Source: an uncultured Porphyromonadaceae bacterium (GTDB taxonomy: Bacteria; Bacteroidota; Bacteroidia; Bacteroidales; Muribaculaceae). Taken from it: a DNA stretch of 38,834 nucleotides. This document shows, in pieces, positions 33,317 through 38,834 of the stretch. Position 1 is the first letter of the stretch, and each line of letters starts with the position of its first letter. The stretch spans positions 1 to 38,834 of the forward strand of contig CAMWNH010000013.1 of the NCBI GenBank assembly GCA_947175605.1, written 5' to 3'. Position numbers and translations under genes: made by a program. Under the pieces are notes generated by a model. That model searched no databases. It was not told the DNA's origin and was given only the letters and a program-made list of their open reading frames with translations.

Positions 33317-33688
33317 TTATTCTGCGCTCTCCTCCTCTGCGGCAGGAGCGGCGGGAGCGGCGGGCAGCTCGGCAGCAGGAGCCGGTGTCTCGAACTGGCC
33401 GGCGGGAAGTTCCGTGGCAGGAGCCTTCGTCTCGACGTTCGTGCGGATCTGGGCGCCGGCGTTGCTCTTCGGCATAGTGAAGGCCGATACTACCGACAGG
33501 ATGAACAGAAGCGCGATAAGCGTCCAGGTGCCTTTTTCAAGGAAGCTGTTCGTCTGACGAACGCCCATCACGGCACCGGCGCCGCCGAACTGCGACGACA
33601 GGCCGCCGCCCTTCGACTTCTGGATGAGTACGATGCCGATTAGAAGTACGGCTACAATTACGGTAAGGATAATTACAACTGTATGCAT
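33317..33688 (-). CDS. secG: Preprotein translocase subunit SecG
   Basis: A 123-residue inner-membrane protein that stimulates SecA-driven export through SecYEG. TM1 is about 3-22 (VVIILTVIVAVLLIGIVLIQ), then the signature loop KSKGGGLSSQFGGAGAVMG with FLEKGTW, then TM2 about 56-73. The C-terminal 45 residues are a low-complexity Ala/Pro/Glu tail (PAAELPAAPAAPAAEEE), longer than in E. coli but common in Bacteroidota. It ends the sigma-54 activator-lptE-TPR-secG gene series. Confidence 0.95.
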   Translation of the reverse strand: MHTVVIILTVIVAVLLIGIVLIQKSKGGGLSSQFGGAGAVMGVRQTNSFLEKGTWTLIALLFILSVVSAFTMPKSNAGAQIRTNVETKAPATELPAGQFETPAPAAELPAAPAAPAAEEESAE

Positions 33689-33710
33689 AGTGCTTGATAT
33701 GGGTGCGGCC

Positions 33711-34505
33711 TCATTCGTCGGCCGCGGAATTGGTGTTGTTTTGTGTCTTGGCGCGCTCGTTTATTATCAATTTTTGAAGGAAGCGCAATTGGTCTGCAAA
33801 GTAAACACTTTTTTTTGGAAATTTCAAATTTAGGCCCGAGATAATTTCATATGCCCGCTCATAACGCCCCTGTTTTATGTATATTTTGGCCAGACTCTCG
33901 CTCAGCAGCGAGTCATCGTGTGGTTCGGGTGCGCTCGCAGGTTGTTCGGGCGTCGAGGTCGCCGGGCCGCTTTCCGCCGTCGCTCCCGTGCTTTTCGAGG
34001 CGGGATGCCGCTCGAGTATGAATGCGGCGATCCTACCCTCCGGCGAGTCCTCGTCCCCGGCCTCCGGGGCTTCGGGCAGGTTGTCCTGCTCTTCGCGGGC
34101 GAGGATCTCGCCATAGTCCGGAACAGGATTGAATATCAATCGGTTCAGCAATTCTTCCTCTTCGGGCGACGTCTGTCCGTATGTGCTTAGGAAGGTGTCG
34201 ATGGCGCTTTCCGTGTCCGGGGTCGGCTCCGATTCGGGTGCCGGATAGAATCCAAGCCACTCTCCTCCCGACGTCGCAGCCTCGAATTCCGGATGCCCCA
34301 GTCCGCGCATGGCCGCGCGCAGACGCAGCTCGCGCCCTTCCTCCGTGTCGGGGTCCGAAGCCAGCGCCAACGCCGTCTGGGGCCCCGCGAAATATGGATA
34401 GAGGTGCGATGCCTCCTCCAGCAGGGCAAGCTCCCCGGCATCCGGACGGAAATCCGGATTGCGTTCCGCGCGAAGCAGTAGTTCTGTCAGTGCATGCAGG
34501 TCCAT
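33711..34505 (-). CDS. TPR-like protein between lptE and secG
   Basis: A 264-residue soluble protein of the kind regularly found between lptE and secG in Bacteroidales. The N-terminal third is helical (LTELLLRAERNPDFRPD). The middle is acidic, Pro/Ser/Glu-rich and probably unstructured. The conserved C-terminal part has one clear tetratricopeptide-like repeat, SLAKIYIKQGRYERAYEIIS followed by LNLKFPKKSVYFADQLRFL. It starts 6 bases after the lptE stop. No enzyme motif is visible; a scaffold role linked to export is possible, on neighbourhood grounds only. Confidence 0.8.
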   Translation of the reverse strand: MDLHALTELLLRAERNPDFRPDAGELALLEEASHLYPYFAGPQTALALASDPDTEEGRELRLRAAMRGLGHPEFEAATSGGEWLGFYPAPESEPTPDTESAIDTFLSTYGQTSPEEEELLNRLIFNPVPDYGEILAREEQDNLPEAPEAGDEDSPEGRIAAFILERHPASKSTGATAESGPATSTPEQPASAPEPHDDSLLSESLAKIYIKQGRYERAYEIISGLNLKFPKKSVYFADQLRFLQKLIINERAKTQNNTNSAADE

Positions 34506-34511
34506 AGCCTC

Positions 34512-35045
34512 TTACCAGTCCCCAAGGGTCGAGTTGAAAATCAGTTCCACAAGTTCTTCCGAAATCTCCTGACACAGCTGGTCCTGCACGTCCGTCAGCA
34601 TCTCCGTGGCCGGGAAGTCGCGGTAGGCGCTGAATGTCTGGTCCATGCTCTTGTCCGGATTTTTATCGTCCGTATATTTCACGCGCACCGATATCGTCAG
34701 ACGTGTCTGCGAGGCATAAGCATCCTCCGTCACAGCCTGGGGCGACAGCGAGTAGCCCGTGATCTCACCCTCCAGACGCAGGTCCGACGCCCCGTCCGTT
34801 GTCTGCAAGCGCGTATTTCGCGATATATAATTCAGCAGCTCGTTCTCAAAGGTCTGCTGCAGCGGAGGATACACCAGCGCCGCGCGTATCGGGAATTCAC
34901 CCACCGATATCGTGTGATACACATTGTAGTCTATCGACGACCCGTTCAGCGTATAGCGTATCTTGCAGGCCGTCGCGCCCCACATCAGCACGGCACACGC
35001 CAGCGCGAGCCCCGCCATGTAGCATATAGTTTTATTCCAGCCCAT
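34512..35045 (-). CDS. lptE: LptE-family LPS assembly lipoprotein
   Basis: A 177-residue outer-membrane lipoprotein expected to plug LptD during LPS delivery to the cell surface. The signal (MGWNKTICYMAGLALACAVL ...) ends in a lipobox MWGATAC with lipidated Cys at position 27. The mature part has the Bacteroidota LptE look: YTLNGSSIDYN, FPIRAALVYPPLQQTFENEL, LRLEGEITGYSLSPQAV, TRLTISVRVKYTD and a helical C-terminus. ATG 35045 overlaps the activator gene by 14 bases; ATG 35018 is an alternative, but the Lys near the N-terminus favours the first. Conserved order with the sigma-54 activator and secG supports the call. Confidence 0.88.
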   Translation of the reverse strand: MGWNKTICYMAGLALACAVLMWGATACKIRYTLNGSSIDYNVYHTISVGEFPIRAALVYPPLQQTFENELLNYISRNTRLQTTDGASDLRLEGEITGYSLSPQAVTEDAYASQTRLTISVRVKYTDDKNPDKSMDQTFSAYRDFPATEMLTDVQDQLCQEISEELVELIFNSTLGDW

Positions 35046-36240
35046 ACTCTCTGATTTTGCGGTAAAGGGTCCGTTCCGAGATGCCCAGTTCGTCGGCCGT
35101 GGCCTTACGTCGGCCGTCGTTGCGCAGCAGCGCCTCGCGGATAGTTTCGCGCTCGCTCTCGGCGGGCTCCACGGGTGTGGCTGTAGCGTCTACAACTTCA
35201 TGGCCGGCGCCCGCCGGATGGTGCACGCTCGCGCTTGGGTGAGCCGTGCAAGTCCGTGCCAGAAGTCGTCTGCCTGGATCCTCCTCGCGGGCCTTTACGG
35301 CAGTACCATCGGTAAACTTCTCATCGCTGTCCAGGCGCTCCTCGAGCTCGTCAATACGCTTCTGCAGCCGGAATATCATGTTGAACAGCGCTTCGCGCTC
35401 GCGCGAATACGCATCTGTCGCACCGGCCACGGCCGGAATATAGCTATCCGGCGCATCAGGCGGAAGATAGCCCCGCAGCGTCCTCGCGTCCACATCCTTG
35501 CCAGCCTCGAACAGTGCTATCTGTTCCACCACGTTCTTCAGCTGACGCACATTGCCCGGCCACCCGTAGAGGCTCATCTCGCTCATGGCCTCCTCCGTGA
35601 AGTGGATTTCAGGCACTGTATAGCGTTCCGCGAAATCCGAGGCGAATTTCTTCGCCAGCAGGCGTATGTCTCCGCCACGCTCCCGCAGTGGCGGAACATG
35701 AATCTGAACCGTCGAGAGACGGTAGTAGAGATCCTCGCGGAAGCGCCCCTCGGCTACTGCACGGAGTAAATTCACGTTCGTGGCCGCCACAACGCGTATA
35801 TTCGTCCGCTTAACTGTTGACGATCCCACGCGCATATATTCCCCCGTCTCCAGCACGCGCAGTAGCCGCGCCTGCGTGGTCAGAGGCAGCTCCGCCACCT
35901 CATCCAGGAATATCGTGCCCCCGTCGGCCTCCTCGAAGTATCCCCGCCGCGATTCGACAGCGCCCGTGAAGGCGCCCTTCTCGTGGCCGAACAGCTCCGA
36001 GTCTATCGTGCCCTCCGGTATGGCGCCGCAGTTCACGGCTATGTATTTCGAATGCTTGCGGGGACTGTATGCGTGGATTATCTGCGGAAAGAACTCCTTG
36101 CCCGTTCCGCTTTCGCCCGTCACAAGCACCGACAGGTCTATCGGAGCAACACGCACGGCGCGCTCCACCGCGCCGATCAGTGCCGGCGCGTTGCCCGTGA
36201 TTCCGAATCGCCGCTTCGCGGCCTCCGTCTGTGCATCCAT
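35032..36240 (-). CDS. Sigma-54-dependent activator (AAA+ and Fis-type HTH)
   Basis: A 402-residue enhancer-binding protein that uses ATP to open sigma-54 promoters. It has no receiver or PAS domain; the AAA+ core starts almost at once (VTGESGTGKEFFPQIIHAYS is Walker A), with the sigma-54 contact loop ELFGHEKGAFTGAVESRRG, Walker B GGTIFLDEVAEL, REDLYYRLS and the GWPGNVRQLKN sensor II. A variable linker with a coiled-coil stretch (about 285-315) leads to a C-terminal Fis-like HTH: IREALLRNDGRRKATADELGI then SERTLYRKIREYGLE. The lack of an input domain suggests regulation by level or by partner proteins. It is the first gene of the lptE-secG series; no clear -7 box is seen in its leader. Confidence 0.93.
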   Translation of the reverse strand: MDAQTEAAKRRFGITGNAPALIGAVERAVRVAPIDLSVLVTGESGTGKEFFPQIIHAYSPRKHSKYIAVNCGAIPEGTIDSELFGHEKGAFTGAVESRRGYFEEADGGTIFLDEVAELPLTTQARLLRVLETGEYMRVGSSTVKRTNIRVVAATNVNLLRAVAEGRFREDLYYRLSTVQIHVPPLRERGGDIRLLAKKFASDFAERYTVPEIHFTEEAMSEMSLYGWPGNVRQLKNVVEQIALFEAGKDVDARTLRGYLPPDAPDSYIPAVAGATDAYSREREALFNMIFRLQKRIDELEERLDSDEKFTDGTAVKAREEDPGRRLLARTCTAHPSASVHHPAGAGHEVVDATATPVEPAESERETIREALLRNDGRRKATADELGISERTLYRKIREYGLE

Positions 36241-36310
36241 TTCTGTCTTCCGTGATTATATTATACCATTATATTTAGCCCGCAGTAGCCCTTCCCTGCA
36301 TGTCGGCCAT

Positions 36311-37420
36311 TTATATGTCGCTGTCCTTTCCCTTGTTGTGATAGAGCTTGCGCAGAGGGTTGCTCGTTGCCTCCTCGTAACGGCTCCGGTTGCGCAGTAT
36401 GTCCAGGGCCATATACATCGCATTACGCATCGAAGCCTCCGAGGCCTCGCCCTTACCCGCGATGTCATACCCTGTGCCGTGGTCCGGCGACGTGCGCACA
36501 TAGGGCAGACCGGCCGTCACGTTCACGCCCGCATCCATCGCCAGAGCCTTGAATGGTGCCAGTCCCTGATCATGATACATAGCCAGTATGCCGTCGAAGT
36601 GCTTGTGATGTCCTGCGCCGAAAAAGCCGTCGGCCGCATAGGGCCCGAAAGCCTGGATTCGCTTTTCACGGGCCTCCGCGATTGCCGGCGCTATGATTTC
36701 GCTCTCCTCCTTGCCCAGAAGGCCTTGCTCGCCGGCATGGGGGTTCAGCGACAGCACGGCTATGCGCGGTGCATGCACGCCGAAGTCGCGCTTCAGCGAC
36801 AGGTCGAAAGCCTCTAACTTCTCCACGATCAGCTCCTTGCTCAGTGCGCCCGGAATCTCGGCTATCGGCTTGTGTGTCGTTGCAAGTGCCACGCGCAGAC
36901 CGTCCGCCGTAGCCATCACCATCAGCGCCTTGGCCGGCTCGCCGTCCTCATCGTCGTCGTGACCCAGCGAGGCCTCCAGATATTCCGTATGGCCCGGAAA
37001 GCTGAAGTCCGGGCTCTGGATGGCATGCTTGTCGATCGGAGCCGTCACCAGCGCGTCTATGTCGCCCTCACGAAGATCACGCACCGCGGCCTCGAGTGCC
37101 GCGAAAGCTGCCGCGCCGGCCTCTGCCGTCGACTTACCCGGCTCCGGATGAAACTCTTCACCCACCACGTTCACAAGGTTCACGGCCCCGTCGCGCGCGT
37201 CATCCGCCCCATCGATGCGTTGGAAACTGAAGTTGCCGCGCCCGCTCTCCTCGAGCGTCTTGCGGTAGAAATTGGCAACCTTGCCCGAACCGTACACCAC
37301 CGCCGTGAAGAGGTCCGGCATGCGCGGATCGTCAAGTGCTTTCAGGATGGTCTCGTAGCCTATCCCGTTCGGGTCGCCGTGGCTTATGCCCAGGCGTATC
37401 TTGTTTTTCTGTGTGCTCAT
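36311..37420 (-). CDS. pdxA: 4-hydroxythreonine-4-phosphate dehydrogenase
   Basis: A 369-residue cytosolic enzyme of the DXP-dependent vitamin B6 pathway; it oxidises 4-phosphohydroxy-L-threonine with NAD, and the product is used by PdxJ. Motifs: ISHGDPNGIGYETILKAL at the N-terminus, ALVTAPIDKHAIQ, FPGHTEYLE (metal His), NPHAGEQGLLGKEE (metal His), AMYHDQGLAPFKAL (metal His) and LPYVRTSPDHGTGYDIAGKG. Length is slightly above the E. coli enzyme. The ATG overlaps the rlmN stop by 4 bases (ATGA), so rlmN and pdxA are co-translated. Confidence 0.96.
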   Translation of the reverse strand: MSTQKNKIRLGISHGDPNGIGYETILKALDDPRMPDLFTAVVYGSGKVANFYRKTLEESGRGNFSFQRIDGADDARDGAVNLVNVVGEEFHPEPGKSTAEAGAAAFAALEAAVRDLREGDIDALVTAPIDKHAIQSPDFSFPGHTEYLEASLGHDDDEDGEPAKALMVMATADGLRVALATTHKPIAEIPGALSKELIVEKLEAFDLSLKRDFGVHAPRIAVLSLNPHAGEQGLLGKEESEIIAPAIAEAREKRIQAFGPYAADGFFGAGHHKHFDGILAMYHDQGLAPFKALAMDAGVNVTAGLPYVRTSPDHGTGYDIAGKGEASEASMRNAMYMALDILRNRSRYEEATSNPLRKLYHNKGKDSDI

Positions 37421-38454
37421 TGTTGTTCTTCTCCTTTATCCTTCCCCGCCAGCATTCCGCATGCCGCGGCTATGTCCTCGCCGCGCGAGGCGCGTATCGT
37501 TGCCGTCACGCCCAGGGCGTTCAGGCGGTCGCGGAAGGCCTCCATGCGCTCCTGCTCCGCCGGGCCTCCCTCGAAATCAGGGATGCGGTGGAAGCGGATG
37601 AGGTTCACCCTCGCGTCCGTGCCCTTCAGCAGGCGTGCCAGGGCCTCCGCATGGCGCAGGTCATCGTTGATGCCCCGCCACATTATATATTCCATCGACA
37701 GGCGCCGCTGGTGTGCGAAGTCGTAGTTGCGCAGCAGATCCACGATTTTCTTCGCCGGCCACGCACGCTCCACGGGCATCAGGCCCGCACGCTCGTCCGA
37801 GAATGGTGAATGGATGCTCACGGCAATGTGCACCTTCGTCTCCTCCAGCAGTCGCTGCAGCCCCGGTAGATTACCGATGGTCGACACCGTGATGCGCTTC
37901 GGACTCCACCCAAGGCCCCACGGGGCCGTAAGGATCTCTATAGCCTTCAGCACGGCGCTGAGATTGTCCGTCGGCTCGCCCATGCCCATGAACACGATGT
38001 TCGTCAGCTCCTCGCTCTCGGGCACCGACAGCACCTGATTGATGATAGCTCCCGCGTCAAGATTTCCGTGGAAGCCCTGCCGCCCCGTCATGCAGAAGCG
38101 GCAGCCCATCTTGCAGCCCGCCTGTGAGCTCACGCACAGCGTCGCACGCTCCTTGTCCGGAATCATCACGGCCTCCACTTCCAGACCGCCGGCGCCGGGA
38201 AAGAGATACTTCGCCGTCCCGTCCATGCTGCGTGTTTCCGCCACGGGAGCCTCACGACCGACGCGGTAGCGTTGCGACAGACGTTCGCGGGCGGCCTTCG
38301 GTAGATCGGTCATCTCGGAAATCTCCGTGGCGCGCTTCACGTAAAGCCAATGAGCTATCTGCTTGGCAGCAAAGGGCTTCAGCCCCTCCGCCTCGCACAC
38401 GTCACGCAGTTCCGCCGGCGTCTTGCCTAAAAGCTTCTCCTTCGCCTCGCCCAT
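37417..38454 (-). CDS. rlmN: 23S rRNA (adenine-2503-C2)-methyltransferase / tRNA methyltransferase
   Basis: A 345-residue radical SAM enzyme that makes m2A2503 in 23S rRNA and m2A37 in certain tRNAs, affecting accuracy of translation. The CxxxCxxC cluster motif is AGCKMGCRFCMTG (about 111-123). Other marks are VMIPDKERATLCVSSQ, NIVFMGMGEPTDN, ITVSTIGN, AVSIHSPFSDER, SMEYIMWRGIND and the C-terminal ASRGEDIAAACGMLAG with the methyl-carrying Cys. Length is normal. It lies 3 bases after gpsA and overlaps pdxA by 4 bases. Confidence 0.95.
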   Translation of the reverse strand: MGEAKEKLLGKTPAELRDVCEAEGLKPFAAKQIAHWLYVKRATEISEMTDLPKAARERLSQRYRVGREAPVAETRSMDGTAKYLFPGAGGLEVEAVMIPDKERATLCVSSQAGCKMGCRFCMTGRQGFHGNLDAGAIINQVLSVPESEELTNIVFMGMGEPTDNLSAVLKAIEILTAPWGLGWSPKRITVSTIGNLPGLQRLLEETKVHIAVSIHSPFSDERAGLMPVERAWPAKKIVDLLRNYDFAHQRRLSMEYIMWRGINDDLRHAEALARLLKGTDARVNLIRFHRIPDFEGGPAEQERMEAFRDRLNALGVTATIRASRGEDIAAACGMLAGKDKGEEQQ

Positions 38455-38457
38455 GTC

Positions 38458-38742
38458 TTAGCTGAACGTGGCGGCCATCTCCTTCACGGCCTTCGATGCG
38501 CTCGCGTTGTGATACAATATTTTATATACGGCATTCAGTATGGGCATGTCCACACCGTAGCGTTCATCGTTGATGTCCGTGATGCATTTGGCGCCGTAGT
38601 AGCCCTCGGCTGTCTGCTCCATTTCCATGCGTGCGGCCTTCACCGAGTAGCCCTTGCCTATCATCGAACCGAAATTGTGGTTGCGCGAGAAGCGCGAGTA
38701 GGCCGTCACCAGCAGGTCGCCAAGATACACCGAGTCGCATAT
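38458..38742 (-). CDS. gpsA: Glycerol-3-phosphate dehydrogenase [NAD(P)], C-terminal part
   Basis: The last 95 residues of GpsA, which reduces dihydroxyacetone phosphate to sn-glycerol 3-phosphate for phospholipid synthesis. Recognisable: YLGDLLVTAYSRFSRNHNFG, IGKGYSVKAARMEMEQTAEG, YYGAKCITDIN and MPILNAVYKILY. YLGDLLVT, rather than GLGDLxxT, is usual in Bacteroidota. The N-terminal NAD domain and the catalytic Lys lie beyond the right edge. Upstream of codon ICDS the frame runs into a ten-base G run and the sequence no longer encodes a plausible GpsA, so the annotated start is arbitrary. Confidence 0.9.
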   Translation of the reverse strand: MCDSVYLGDLLVTAYSRFSRNHNFGSMIGKGYSVKAARMEMEQTAEGYYGAKCITDINDERYGVDMPILNAVYKILYHNASASKAVKEMAATFS

Positions 38743-38834
38743 CTGGCGTGGGGGGGGGGTAGGCCCGTCCCCCAAAAACTACAAAAAACAGAAGCGGATC
38801 CAAAAAAAAAAATACGCTCAAAAGAAACTGAAAA
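38743..38834. other. Unreliable contig end
   Basis: The last 92 bases hold a run of ten G (38750-38759), C and A homopolymers (one A run of 11) and no continuation of the GpsA reading frame. They look like low-quality read ends or a chimeric join rather than genome sequence. Confidence 0.75.

Overview
The window looks like a GC-rich member of the Bacteroidales (phylum Bacteroidota). Many genes are preceded by the Bacteroidota-type -7 box TAnnTTTG, in several cases with a TTG-containing -33 element 19-20 bp upstream, and purine-rich Shine-Dalgarno sequences are largely absent. The gene content agrees: a secreted endonuclease with a C-terminal tail like a type IX secretion signal, DUF1573 proteins, a bacterial GH3-family protein, an LptE-TPR-SecG cluster, and a GpsA with the YLGDLLVT motif seen in this group. 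Genus cannot be decided from sequence reading alone. Both ends cut genes: gapA at the left, gpsA at the right. The last ~85 bases are homopolymer-rich and do not look reliable.

Layout. 1-440: 3' end of gapA with a strong terminator. 469-5274: a compact minus-strand block of six intact genes that includes a likely phage-type major capsid protein and a likely portal protein, with no terminase, tail, lysis or integrase gene, and with copies of a hairpin repeat at its borders. 5401-7833: plus-strand DUF1573 / MTA-SAH nucleosidase / AlbA_2-domain genes. 7830-10932: wecC-wecG-wecB, which make and transfer N-acetylmannosaminuronic acid. 11016-14354: ApbE lipoprotein, DJ-1/PfpI protein, SemiSWEET transporter and an OmpA-like protein. 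14583-20302: an RND efflux operon in which the inner-membrane pump and the TolC-like outer-membrane factor are one reading frame. 20426-21798: tRNA-Pro(GGG) and recA. 22016-24547: an AT-richer island with an ATPase plus a nuclease-like partner, then GrpB. 24774-30954: an apparent operon of secreted endonuclease I, GH3 protein, alkaline phosphatase, MeaB and DUF1573. 31262-31900: a HigBA-type toxin-antitoxin locus whose toxin carries an in-frame amber codon. 31943-38742: housekeeping genes (U32 peptidase-like protein, secG, TPR protein, lptE, sigma-54 activator, pdxA, rlmN, gpsA).

Three loci stand out. The capsid/portal module has intact frames, base composition like the host, and host-type promoters, which suggests domestication rather than recent prophage decay. 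The ATPase/partner pair has ATGA coupling, its own promoter, atypical composition, and a partner with an E...ETK...Q pattern like a PD-(D/E)XK nuclease, so it is a candidate two-gene defence system. The RND pump-outer-membrane factor fusion contains a complete internal lipoprotein signal and may be a polyprotein processed by signal peptidase II.

Most functional calls rest on motifs and family resemblance recognised by eye. No database search was run. The capsid, portal and nuclease-like assignments are the least certain.
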